This document shows positions 1-6,178 of a stretch of 11,138 nt of DNA, piece by piece. Source of the stretch: Anaerofilum faecale (lineage in GTDB: Bacteria; Bacillota; Clostridia; Oscillospirales; Ruminococcaceae); assembly GCA_019114265.1 (NCBI GenBank), contig DXFV01000022.1, positions 1-11,138 of the forward strand, in the 5' to 3' direction. Position numbers and translations under genes: made by a program. A model generated the notes under the pieces. The model was given only the letters and a program-made list of their open reading frames with translations. It was not told where the DNA came from and did not search any database. Numbering within the stretch: position 1 is the first letter of the stretch; every line of letters starts with the position of its first letter.

Positions 1-299
1 AAGGTGCCCTTGTCGTTGCCGGTCCAGGTGCCGGTGTTCACCGCATCCTCGTACACGGCCCGGGGAGCAGCTGCGGGAGCTTCTTCCTCCGCCGCCGGAG
101 TTTCCTGTGCCGGGGCGGCCGGTTCTTCTTCCGGCGCTGCGGTGCTCTCGGGCACAGGCGTTTCGACAGGCTGGCTTTCGCCGGCTGCCGCGGGATCGGC
201 GGGCTGCTCGGCGGCATACACCACCGGCTGCGCCACAGACACCAGCATGGCCGTTGCCACAGACAGGCTGAGCAGTCGCCGTTTCATGTCCAGATTCAT
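1..299 (-). CDS. Secreted Pro/Ala/Glu-rich protein, N-terminal part
   Basis: Only about 99 codons are visible; the gene runs off the left edge. The product starts MNLDMKRRLLSLSVATAMLV and continues into QPVVYAAEQ. This is a typical Sec signal peptide: a charged start, a hydrophobic core at residues 9-25, and an A-X-A-like cleavage region near residues 29-31. From about residue 31 to 81 the chain is low-complexity (Pro, Ala, Glu, Thr, Ser), as in the linker of an exported or surface protein. It then reaches a more ordered start, AVYEDAVNTGTWTGNDKGT. The ATG at 299 is preceded by an AAGGAAGG Shine-Dalgarno about 11 bases upstream; a second in-frame ATG lies four codons in. Function cannot be named because the functional domains are outside the window. 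That it is exported is a confident inference; a surface or cell-wall role is only likely. Confidence 0.8.
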   Translation of the reverse strand, partial: MNLDMKRRLLSLSVATAMLVSVAQPVVYAAEQPADPAAAGESQPVETPVPESTAAPEEEPAAPAQETPAAEEEAPAAAPRAVYEDAVNTGTWTGNDKGT

Positions 300-398
300 G
301 ACGTTCGGATCCTTCCTTTCCATAATGCAGAGTGTGAAAAGCGCAAGCACAAAACCGCTCTGCGCGCCGGGCGGGTTCGAGCTTGCTGGTCATCTCCC

Positions 399-404
399 AT
401 TATA
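399..404 (-). promoter_or_regulatory. Candidate -10 box for the secreted-protein gene
   Basis: Read on the minus strand, bases 404-399 are a perfect TATAAT about 100 bases upstream of the start codon at 299, implying a leader of roughly 90 bases. No convincing -35 hexamer lies 16-18 bases further upstream (the best is CAGAAA-like), so the promoter is either weak, activator-dependent or miscalled. Confidence 0.35.
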
Positions 405-686
405 GCGAATGCTTTGGTCAGTTTCTGTATAAATCTTTGCAATCAGTTTATATATATTGTGTTTTACAAAGTATTTCGAAAGATCGAGAAAAGTTTTTGT
501 GCTTATTGTACAAACGAATTTGGAAATATTTGGTTTGTTTTCTGGGTTGACAGTTTGACTCCGTTCTGCTTGCGGTTGCCCTCTCCGCAGGGGGATCCTG
601 TATTTTTCTGCACGGAATGCCGCTTGGCAAACAGTGGATCTTCTTATATCCCCTCTTTCCTGCCGCAGCACTGGTACACGAGAGTT

Positions 687-716
687 TTCACGTGGACTTT
701 ATCGCTTGAATATGAT
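687..716 (+). promoter_or_regulatory. Candidate promoter of the phosphatase-transporter operon
   Basis: A -10-like TATGAT at 711-716 follows a poor -35 (TTCACG, 687-692) with an 18-base spacer. It would start transcription near 723 and leave a leader of about 37 bases before the ATG at 760. A TATACAAT at 735-742 is an alternative -10 but has no -35 at a sensible distance. The assignment is tentative. Confidence 0.35.
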
Positions 717-759
717 AAAATTTCACCAGCAAACTATACAATAAAGGGGTTTGGGAGAG

Positions 760-1224
760 ATGATAAAAATACTTTTCGTGTGCCACGGCAACATCTGCCG
801 TTCCACGATGGCGCAGGCGGTGTTCAGCGAGCTGGCACGCCGCGCAGGAATGGAGCATCAATTTGAGATCGACTCGGCCGCCACCAGCACGGAGGCCGAA
901 GGCTGGCCGGTGCACCGCGGCACACGGCAGGTGCTGGCCGCCCACGGCGTTCCCTGTATGGAACACACCGCGCGGCAGATGACAATGGCCGACTACCGGC
1001 ATTTTGACATCATTGCCGGCATGGACCGGAACAACATGCGCAACATGCTGCGGCTGCTGGGCGGCGACCCGGACCAAAAGCTGCATCTGCTGCTGGACTT
1101 CACCCACCGCCCGGGCGACATTGCCGACCCGTGGTACACCGGCGATTTCGAGACCACCTTCCGGGACGTATGGGAGGGATGCGAGGGGCTGCTGGCCGCC
1201 TGCAGGCAGGAGGACCGGGCATGA
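760..1224 (+). CDS. Low-molecular-weight protein tyrosine phosphatase
   Basis: A 154-residue cytoplasmic phosphatase of the LMW-PTP family, which hydrolyses phosphotyrosine through a cysteinyl-phosphate intermediate. The signature P-loop CHGNICRS is at residues 8-15 (nucleophile Cys8, Arg14). The general-acid loop is DPWYTGDF at 123-130, with Asp123 the expected acid. Length matches the family (about 150-160). I chose the ATG at 760, with AAAGGGG 10 bases upstream. A TTG at 751 is in frame but leaves no room for a ribosome site, and family members begin directly with the short strand before the P-loop. The stop overlaps the start of the downstream transporter (ATGA), so the two are very probably co-translated. 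Many bacterial members act on tyrosine kinases of capsule or exopolysaccharide systems, but no such kinase is visible here, so its substrate is unknown. The first Tyr of the common DPYY loop is replaced by Trp, a tolerated variation. Confidence 0.93.
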   Translation: MIKILFVCHGNICRSTMAQAVFSELARRAGMEHQFEIDSAATSTEAEGWPVHRGTRQVLAAHGVPCMEHTARQMTMADYRHFDIIAGMDRNNMRNMLRLLGGDPDQKLHLLLDFTHRPGDIADPWYTGDFETTFRDVWEGCEGLLAACRQEDRA

Positions 1225-2411
1225 AAATCGACTATCGTCCCACTGTTCGAGCCTGCTTTGCGGGATATGTGGTGCAGGCCATCATGAACAATCTGGCGCC
1301 GCTGCTGTTTGTCACCTTTCAGGCACAGTTCGGCATCTCGCTGTCCCGCATCACGCTGCTGGTGAGCGTGAATTTTCTCCTGCAGCTGGCGGTGGACCTG
1401 GCATCCGTCGCCTTTGTGGACCGCATCGGCTACCGGGCGGCAGCCGTGGCCGCGCATCTGCTGGTCGCGGTGGGGCTTGCCGGGATGGCGGTGCTCCCCT
1501 TTGTGATCGACCCGTTCCTCGGACTGCTGGCGGCGGTCTGCCTGTACGCCTGCGGCGGCGGGCTGCTGGAGGTCATCATCAGCCCCATCGTGGAGGCCTG
1601 CCCCACCCCGCACAAGGAAAAGACCATGAGCCTGCTGCACTCCTTCTACTGCTGGGGGCATGTGGCGGTGGTGGCGGTGTCCACCCTGTTCTTTGCGGTG
1701 GCCGGCACCGGGCGCTGGCCGCTGCTGGCGCTGGGCTGGGCGCTGGTGCCGCTGTGCAACCTCGCGGCCTTTCTGCATGTCCCGCTGGCGCCGCTGCTGC
1801 CGGAGGGCGAGAGCGGGCTGCGGGTTGGGCAGCTGGCCCGGAAAGGCATTTTCTGGCTGCTGCTTTTGCTGATGCTGTGCGCCGGCGCGTCCGAACAGGC
1901 GATGAGCCAGTGGGCCTCCACCTTCGCCGAACAGGGGCTTGGCGTGAGCAAGATGCTGGGCGATCTGGCGGGACCGATGCTGTTTGCGGTTCTGATGGGC
2001 ACCTCTCGCGCGCTGTATGGCAAATTCGGCGACCGCCTCGACCTGCACCGCTGCATGGCGGTCTGCACGGTGGGCTGTATGGCCGGGTATCTGCTGGCGG
2101 CGCTCTCCCCCTGGCCGGCGCTGGGGCTGGCGGGCTGCGGGCTGTGCGGGCTTTCGGTGGGCATCTTCTGGCCGGGCACCTTCAGCACCGGGGCGGCGGC
2201 CATCCGCACCGGCGGCACCGCGATGTTTGCGCTGTTTGCACTGGCGGGCGATCTGGGCTGTTCGGCCGGGCCGGGCCTGGTGGGCGCGGTGGCCGACATC
2301 GCCGGCGGACGGCTGCAGGCCGGGCTGCTGGCGGCGCTGGTGTTCCCTCTCCTGCTGCTGGGCGGGCTGCTGGCGCTGAAAAAACAGCGCCGCGGCGCTG
2401 CCGGACAATAA
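1221..2411 (+). CDS. Major facilitator superfamily (MFS) transporter
   Basis: A 396-residue inner-membrane protein, very hydrophobic, with about 12 predicted helices in two six-helix halves joined by a polar loop near residues 192-208. The MFS loop-2/3 motif appears as VDRIGYR (residues 66-72), and its counterpart in the second half is GKFGDRLDLHR (267-277). That repeat of the motif is the clearest family evidence. The segment EQAMSQWAS (225-233) is a polar patch inside the second half that may face the transport path. The start ATG at 1221 overlaps the TGA of the phosphatase gene, with AGGAGG about 8 bases upstream. The substrate is unknown. The overall look is that of the sugar- or drug-type transporters annotated simply as MFS in Clostridia, and the phosphatase partner does not settle it. 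Coding GC is extremely high (49 of 60 bases in 2281-2340), typical of the host. Confidence 0.88.
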   Translation: MKIDYRPTVRACFAGYVVQAIMNNLAPLLFVTFQAQFGISLSRITLLVSVNFLLQLAVDLASVAFVDRIGYRAAAVAAHLLVAVGLAGMAVLPFVIDPFLGLLAAVCLYACGGGLLEVIISPIVEACPTPHKEKTMSLLHSFYCWGHVAVVAVSTLFFAVAGTGRWPLLALGWALVPLCNLAAFLHVPLAPLLPEGESGLRVGQLARKGIFWLLLLLMLCAGASEQAMSQWASTFAEQGLGVSKMLGDLAGPMLFAVLMGTSRALYGKFGDRLDLHRCMAVCTVGCMAGYLLAALSPWPALGLAGCGLCGLSVGIFWPGTFSTGAAAIRTGGTAMFALFALAGDLGCSAGPGLVGAVADIAGGRLQAGLLAALVFPLLLLGGLLALKKQRRGAAGQ

Positions 2412-2465
2412 AAAACACAGCGCTCTGCGTGCGGGTTTGGGCACACAGAGCGCTGTACTTTTTTT
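2411..2465. terminator. Bidirectional intrinsic terminator between convergent genes
   Basis: A perfect 11-pair stem, ACAGCGCTCTG (2417-2427) with CAGAGCGCTGT (2446-2456), is followed by a T-run on the plus strand (2459-2465). On the other side it has an A-run (2411-2415) that becomes a T-run on the minus strand. It can therefore end both the transporter operon and cysS. Confidence 0.9.
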
Positions 2466-2487
2466 GCGGATTTTGGGTTCGGAAAGC

Positions 2488-3885
2488 TTATTTCTTCACG
2501 ACCTTCGGGCCCTGGGGGGTGTCCTCCACGTTCCAGCCCATCTCGGCCAGCTGGGCGCGGATGGCGTCGGCAGTGGCCCAGTCCTTGGCCTTCTTGGCTT
2601 CGGCGCGCTTCTGCACCAGCTCCAGCACCTCGGCGGGAGTTTCGTCGGTGCGGCGGTTGTAGACCAGACCCAGCACGCCGGTCAGCTCGTCGAAAGCGGC
2701 GGCGGCCGTTTCCAGCGCCCCGCGGGAGGCGTCGGCCGACAGGGTGTTGATCTCCTTCACCAGCTCAAAGACAGCGGCCAGGGCGTCGGCGGTGTTCAGG
2801 TCGTCGTCCATCGCGGTGTTGAACTTCACCTTCGCGGCGGCGGCCTTCTCGGCCAGCAGGCTGCTGCCGGCGTCGGACGCGTTGGAGATGGCAAAATCGA
2901 GGTTGTCGCGGCAGGTGTACAGGCGGTCCAGGCTGGAACGGCAGGCCTCGATCAGCTCGGCGGTGTAGTTCAGCGGGCTGCGATAGTGGGCGCTGAGCAT
3001 AAAGTAGCGGATCGGCTCATAGCCGTACTTCTCGGCGATCTCGCGCACCGTGAAGAAGTTGCCGGCGCTCTTGCTCATCTTGTGGTTGTCGATGTTCAGG
3101 AACGCGTTGTGCATCCAGTAGCGGGCAAAGGTGCAGCCGTTGGCGCACTCGGACTGGGCGATCTCGTTCTCGTGGTGGGGGAAGATCAGGTCCTGTCCGC
3201 CGCAGTGCAGGTCGATGGTGTTGCCCAGATGGGCGCGCGCCATCGCGCTGCACTCGATGTGCCAGCCGGGGCGGCCGGGGCCGTAGGGGCTGTCCCAGGC
3301 GGGTTCGCCCGGCTTGGCGGCCTTCCAGACGGCAAAGTCGGCGGGGTCTTCCTTCAGGTCGTCGTCCATCTGGCTGCGCAGCTCGCGGTTGCCGGCCTCC
3401 AGATCCTCCAGCACCAGATGACTCAGCTTTCCGTACCCGGCAAAGCGCTTGGCGCGGAAATAGACGTCGCCGTTGCGCGCAACATAGGCATAGCCCTTTT
3501 CGATCAGGTCGGCCACGATGTCCAGGATCTGCGCGATGTGCTCGGTGGCGCGGGGCGCGGCGGTGAGCGGCTTGACGTTCAGGCCCTTGGTGTCCTTGAA
3601 ATATTCGGCCTCATAGCGGGCAGCCAGCTCGGACACGGTGGTGTTTTCCTCGATGGCGCGGCGGATCAGCTTATCGTCGATGTCGGTGACGTTGCTGACA
3701 TACAGCACCTTGTTGCCGCGGTATTCCAGATAGCGGCGCAGGGTGTCGAATACGATGGCCGGGCGGGCGTTTCCGATGTGGATATAGTTATACACAGTGG
3801 GGCCGCACACATAGATGCGGTACTCCCCTTCCTTCATGGGGACAAATTCTTCCTTTTTGCGGGTGAGGGTATTGAAGATCTGCAT
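2488..3885 (-). CDS. cysS: Cysteinyl-tRNA synthetase
   Basis: A 465-residue class I aminoacyl-tRNA synthetase that charges tRNA-Cys with cysteine using ATP in the cytoplasm. Both class I signatures are intact: HIGN (residues 36-39, the HIGH motif) and KMSKS (269-273). The zinc site that selects cysteine is complete: Cys27 (VCGPTVYN), Cys212 (WHIECSAM), His237 and Glu241 (HHENEIAQ). The C-terminal part (about 330-465) is the helical DALR-type and anticodon-binding region, ending in VKK. Length agrees with bacterial CysRS (about 460-475). I start at the ATG at 3885 (MQIFNTLTRK), as in homologues, with AAAGGAG 11 bases upstream; an in-frame TTG at 3918 would read through that ribosome site. It is transcribed alone from its own promoter and ends at the shared terminator; cysE and gltX, its frequent neighbours in Firmicutes, are not adjacent. 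Confidence 0.98.
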   Translation of the reverse strand: MQIFNTLTRKKEEFVPMKEGEYRIYVCGPTVYNYIHIGNARPAIVFDTLRRYLEYRGNKVLYVSNVTDIDDKLIRRAIEENTTVSELAARYEAEYFKDTKGLNVKPLTAAPRATEHIAQILDIVADLIEKGYAYVARNGDVYFRAKRFAGYGKLSHLVLEDLEAGNRELRSQMDDDLKEDPADFAVWKAAKPGEPAWDSPYGPGRPGWHIECSAMARAHLGNTIDLHCGGQDLIFPHHENEIAQSECANGCTFARYWMHNAFLNIDNHKMSKSAGNFFTVREIAEKYGYEPIRYFMLSAHYRSPLNYTAELIEACRSSLDRLYTCRDNLDFAISNASDAGSSLLAEKAAAAKVKFNTAMDDDLNTADALAAVFELVKEINTLSADASRGALETAAAAFDELTGVLGLVYNRRTDETPAEVLELVQKRAEAKKAKDWATADAIRAQLAEMGWNVEDTPQGPKVVKK

Positions 3886-3910
3886 ACAGGGGGCATCTCC
3901 TTTCTGGCAA

Positions 3911-3945
3911 GCGGACAAAAGGGCACTGCAACGCCCTTTGCCCGC
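3911..3945 (-). other. Stable hairpin in the cysS leader
   Basis: On the minus strand, GCGGGCAAAGGGC (3945-3933) pairs with GCCCTTTTGTCCGC (3924-3911). This gives about 13 pairs with one bulged T and one G-U, around an eight-base loop. It lies between the predicted transcription start (near 3955) and the ribosome site (3897-3903). The inner stem followed by TTTT resembles a weak terminator, but the T-run is inside the full stem. Only about 10 bases precede it, leaving no space for a T-box or antiterminator. An mRNA-stabilising 5' structure, or the end signal for the upstream oxidoreductase transcript, is more likely. Confidence 0.55.
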
Positions 3946-3961
3946 CGATTGTATCCTATAT

Positions 3962-3991
3962 ATTATAGCCCCCGAACGGCGGTTGCGTCAA
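3962..3991 (-). promoter_or_regulatory. cysS promoter overlapping the upstream stop codon
   Basis: Minus-strand TTGACG (3991-3986) and TATAAT (3967-3962) are separated by 18 bases: a near-consensus sigma-A promoter. The -35 box overlaps the TGA of the oxidoreductase gene (3990-3988). A second -10-like TACAAT lies at 3953-3948. Predicted start near 3955 gives a leader of about 70 bases. Confidence 0.75.
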
Positions 3992-5283
3992 GGCTGCGCC
4001 GCGCGCACGAACGCATCCAGCTCCACGCACGCGCCGCCGTGCAGGCGGGAGTGCTCGGCCGCCAGCGCAACGTAGTGGCTTTCCAGCGAGGCGTCGATCC
4101 CGGTGAGCAGCCCGCTCGCCTTCCCCTGCCGCACGCTGTTCAGGAAATCGGCCAGCAGACGCCGGTCGCCGCCGCCGTGCCCGCTGAGGTCCTCGGCCAG
4201 CGCGGTGACGTCCACCACCTGCTCCGGTTTGCCGAATTCGTTCACCCGGATGAGGTTCTGCTCGATGTCGCCCCAGATATCGCCGCGGGTGCCCATCACC
4301 TTCACGGTGCGTCCGTGGGCGCTGGTGAAACCGCACATCGTGAAGCTCACCGTCACGCCGTCGTCCAGCTCCAGGTTCACCACCTGGTGGTCCACCACGT
4401 CGTTGTCGCAGTGGTAGACGCAGCGGCCATAGGGGCCGGTCTCGATGGCGGCGCGGACAGTCGCCTCGGTGGGATGCTGGGCCAGCACGTTGCAGGGCCA
4501 GTCGTCGTTGCCGGCGAGGATGCCGGTCTTTTCGCCCGTGAGATAGATCGTATAGGCGTCGTAGGGGCAGGATTCGCGCACGGTGCAGTCGGAGCAGCGG
4601 GCGGCCGAGCCCGCCGGCGCGTGCGCGGGGCGGAAATGCCGCAGGCTGCCGAAGGAGGACACCCGACGGCAGTGCCTGCCGGCCAGCCACAGCAGGATGT
4701 CCATGTCGTGGCAGGATTTTTGCAGGATCATGGGGCTGGTCTCGTCCTGGCGGCGCCAGTTGCCGCGCACAAAGCTGTGGGCCTGGTGCCAATAGGCAAC
4801 GTTCTCGATCTGCTGGATGCTCACCACCTCGCCGATCCGGCCGGAGGCAATGGCGTCGTGGATATAGCCGAAGAAGGGCGTATAGCGCAGCACGTGGCAG
4901 ACGGCCACCTGGCGGCCGGCGGCGTGTGCGGCGGCGGCGATGGCGCGGCAGTCGGCCAGGAAGGGCGACACCGGTTTTTCCAGCAGCAGATGGTATCCCT
5001 TTGCAAGACCAGCCAGCGCGTGGGCGGTGTGCTGGCGGTCCTGCGTGCAGACGAACAGTACGTCGGCCAGGCGGGGCCCGGCCAGCAGGTCGGCGGCATC
5101 GGCCCAGCAGGCGCCCTCCGGCAGGCCGAAGGCGGCGGCGGCTTCGGCGCGGCGGTCGGCCACCGGGTCGGCCACTGCCACGACGCGGGCGTTCATCTCA
5201 CGGCAGCGGCGCAGCAGCTCGGCATAGGTCCAGCGGCCCCGGTTCCCCAGGCCCGCAATGGCGACGGTGATGGTGTTTTCCAC
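3988..5283 (-). CDS. Gfo/Idh/MocA-family NAD(P)-dependent oxidoreductase
   Basis: A 431-residue cytoplasmic dehydrogenase of the glucose-fructose oxidoreductase / inositol dehydrogenase family, which oxidises or reduces hydroxyls of sugars, inositols or their derivatives. The N-terminal Rossmann fold carries GLGNRG at residues 11-16, and the family EKP motif is at 102-104 (LLEKPVSP). The C-terminal substrate domain begins around RYTPFF (133-138) and contains CHDMDILLW (191-199), whose His/Asp are in the usual catalytic position. Residues 230-239 form a CX2CX5C cluster (RCSDCTVRESCPY) that looks like a metal-binding or structural loop specific to a subfamily. Start is GTG at 5283 with GAGG 4 bases upstream; the nearby ATG at about 5294 is out of frame. 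It has its own promoter and no carbohydrate gene beside it, so the substrate cannot be named. Family assignment is secure; reaction is inference. Confidence 0.93.
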   Translation of the reverse strand: MENTITVAIAGLGNRGRWTYAELLRRCREMNARVVAVADPVADRRAEAAAAFGLPEGACWADAADLLAGPRLADVLFVCTQDRQHTAHALAGLAKGYHLLLEKPVSPFLADCRAIAAAAHAAGRQVAVCHVLRYTPFFGYIHDAIASGRIGEVVSIQQIENVAYWHQAHSFVRGNWRRQDETSPMILQKSCHDMDILLWLAGRHCRRVSSFGSLRHFRPAHAPAGSAARCSDCTVRESCPYDAYTIYLTGEKTGILAGNDDWPCNVLAQHPTEATVRAAIETGPYGRCVYHCDNDVVDHQVVNLELDDGVTVSFTMCGFTSAHGRTVKVMGTRGDIWGDIEQNLIRVNEFGKPEQVVDVTALAEDLSGHGGGDRRLLADFLNSVRQGKASGLLTGIDASLESHYVALAAEHSRLHGGACVELDAFVRAAQP

Positions 5284-5306
5284 ATTTCCTCATCCTCTCT
5301 GTGTGG

Positions 5307-5330
5307 CCGGAACGCAGGTCCGGCGTTCGG
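5307..5330 (-). promoter_or_regulatory. Operator-like dyad / leader hairpin of the oxidoreductase gene
   Basis: GAACGC (5310-5315) and GCGTTC (5323-5328) form an inverted repeat with a seven-base spacer, and CCG-containing flanks extend it imperfectly. It sits right at and downstream of the predicted transcription start (near 5329), a position where a repressor would block initiation. In RNA the same bases can form either this six-pair hairpin or an alternative CCGGA/TCCGG hairpin. No regulator gene is adjacent. Confidence 0.35.
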
Positions 5331-5335
5331 GTGCT

Positions 5336-5364
5336 ATTGTAGCATGCGGGGCCGGTGGGCGCAA
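5336..5364 (-). promoter_or_regulatory. Oxidoreductase gene promoter
   Basis: Minus-strand TTGCGC (5364-5359) and TACAAT (5341-5336) are spaced by 17 bases. The -10 is preceded by TGC, giving an extended -10 (TGCTACAAT). The leader to the GTG at 5283 would be about 46 bases. Confidence 0.65.
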
Positions 5365-5410
5365 GAAAAAGGGAAAGCGGAAATTTTTGAATTTTTTGTG
5401 GAATTTTTTC

Positions 5411-5439
5411 TTGCATTTTACGACAGAATATGATATAGT
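5411..5439 (+). promoter_or_regulatory. tRNA-Asn promoter with AT-rich upstream element
   Basis: TTGCAT (5411-5416) and TATAGT (5434-5439) have 17-base spacing and a TGA extension just before the -10. Directly upstream are three T-tracts (5384-5388, 5392-5397, 5404-5409), the position expected of an UP element contacting the polymerase alpha subunit. Predicted start near 5446, some 15 bases before the mature tRNA. Confidence 0.7.
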
Positions 5440-5460
5440 ATTTCTCACAGAAAAAAACAT

Positions 5461-5536
5461 GCCTCTTTAGCTCAGTCGGTAGAGCGCCGGACTGTTAATC
5501 CGTAGGTCGTTGGTTCGAGCCCAACAAGAGGCGCCA
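5461..5536 (+). tRNA. tRNA-Asn (anticodon GUU)
   Basis: A complete 76-base cloverleaf. The acceptor arm GCCTCTT (5461-5467) pairs with AAGAGGC (5526-5532), followed by discriminator G5533 and an encoded CCA (5534-5536). The D arm contains AGCTCAGTCGGTAGAGC. The anticodon loop CTGTTAA, flanked by CCGGA and TCCGT, reads GUU, hence asparagine. The T arm has TTCGAGC between GTTGG and CCAAC. It has its own promoter and terminator and stands alone rather than in a tRNA cluster within this window. Confidence 0.97.
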
Positions 5537-5538
5537 GG

Positions 5539-5571
5539 AAAGCGTCATCCCAAACGGGATGGCGTTTTTTT
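5539..5571 (+). terminator. Intrinsic terminator of the tRNA-Asn gene
   Basis: GCGTCATCCC (5542-5551) and GGGATGGCGT (5556-5565) form a ten-pair stem with a G-U wobble around the loop AAAC. A run of T follows (5565-5571), three bases after the CCA end. Confidence 0.88.
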
Positions 5572-5572
5572 G

Positions 5573-5602
5573 TTGTGCCGGCGGCCCTGCCTGTGCTATA
5601 AT
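5573..5602 (+). promoter_or_regulatory. Promoter of the small membrane-protein gene
   Basis: TTGTGC (5573-5578) and a perfect TATAAT (5597-5602) have an 18-base spacer, and TGC precedes the -10 (extended type). The -35 abuts the T-run of the tRNA terminator. The start near 5609 gives a very short leader of about 15 bases, almost entirely the Shine-Dalgarno sequence. Confidence 0.7.
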
Positions 5603-5623
5603 CGGCACAAAGGAGGGATGGAA

Positions 5624-6076
5624 ATGAAACGTGTCCTGAAGGGGATCGGTTGCGCGGTGATAGGCCTGCCGGCGGCGCTGCTGGCCGGGCTGATCGCCCT
5701 GTTTTTGGGGGCCGTCGTGGTGGATGAGCTGGCGCTGCCCGGATACCGGCAGGGGGTGCTGGACAGTCTTTCCCTGCCCGCCGGCGCACACGTGGTGGAG
5801 ACGGTGAGCGGGTGCGGCAACACCGGGCCCACCGGGAACCACACCGAGCTGTATGTGGCGGTGCTGGTGAGCGCGGAAGAGGGCGCGGACGCACTGCGCC
5901 GGCAGTTCCCCTACCTGCACAACGCGGCAAAGGAGGGGCTTTCCACCGACGCCATGGACCGGCTGGGGCTGGCATTCACCGAACCCTCCACCGCCACCGG
6001 CGCGCAGAAGGACTACTATATCCTGGAGTTTGCCAAGGAGGCGCCACTGTCGGACTTTGACCTGCGGGGGCACTGA
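5624..6076 (+). CDS. Hypothetical membrane-anchored protein
   Basis: A 150-residue protein I do not recognise. It begins MKRVLKGIG, then has one hydrophobic helix at about residues 9-34 (AVIGLPAALLAGLIALFLGA), followed by a polar, probably extracytoplasmic domain of about 115 residues without repeats or known motifs. Two cysteines (residues 10 and 64) are present, but the N-terminal one is not in a lipobox, so it is not a lipoprotein. The ATG at 5624 is chosen because AGGAGG ends 7 bases upstream; the ATG at 5618 would touch the ribosome site. The gene has a good promoter and the high-GC codon use of the host, so it is likely a real resident gene. The CPBP protease gene lies 102 bases downstream in the same orientation, with no clear terminator between, so read-through transcription is possible. 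Confidence 0.82.
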   Translation: MKRVLKGIGCAVIGLPAALLAGLIALFLGAVVVDELALPGYRQGVLDSLSLPAGAHVVETVSGCGNTGPTGNHTELYVAVLVSAEEGADALRRQFPYLHNAAKEGLSTDAMDRLGLAFTEPSTATGAQKDYYILEFAKEAPLSDFDLRGH

Positions 6077-6178
6077 GCGGCGGCCTTATCGAAAGTTTTG
6101 GCAGTGCGCAGCCTGCCTGAAAAATCCGGCAGAGTTGCCCAAAAACAGACCGTTCTTTACGCGAAGGAGGGATTTGGC

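Larger units (their letters stand above)
300..759. other. AT-richer divergent intergenic region
   Basis: This 460-base stretch separates two divergent genes and contains no ORF with a believable start, ribosome binding site or recognisable product. Bases 420-545 are markedly AT-rich with runs such as TTTATATATATT and a small palindrome TTGTACAA at 506-513. Bases 570-600 can fold into a weak seven-pair hairpin (CTTGCGG with CCGCAGG). A TTGACA at 546-551 has no matching -10 at the right distance. It plausibly holds the two outward promoters and nothing else; I recognise no known RNA family. Confidence 0.5.

Noticed and set aside
371..383. GGTTCGAGC matching the T-arm of the tRNA-Asn gene, a possible tRNA fragment or attachment site
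   Set aside because: The match is only nine bases and is the common T-loop consensus. No stem forms around it, and no integrase or longer repeat of the tRNA 3' end is present.
390..866. Possible small genes in the AT-richer intergenic region on either strand
   Set aside because: The frames of 60-150 codons overlap each other and the phosphatase gene, lack ribosome sites and show no coherent domain or helix.
993..2444. Long minus-strand open frames opposite the phosphatase and transporter genes
   Set aside because: Their Gln/Arg/His/Ala-rich products are typical shadows of a high-GC coding strand; the plus-strand genes carry real family motifs.
3886..3955. T-box riboswitch upstream of cysS
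   Set aside because: The leader is only about 70 bases, and no T-box sequence or specifier stem can be found; a T-box needs well over 150 bases.
2437..5433. A 998-codon plus-strand open frame opposite cysS and the oxidoreductase gene
   Set aside because: Same cause: antisense to two well-supported genes, crossing their intergenic promoter, with low-complexity composition and no ribosome site.
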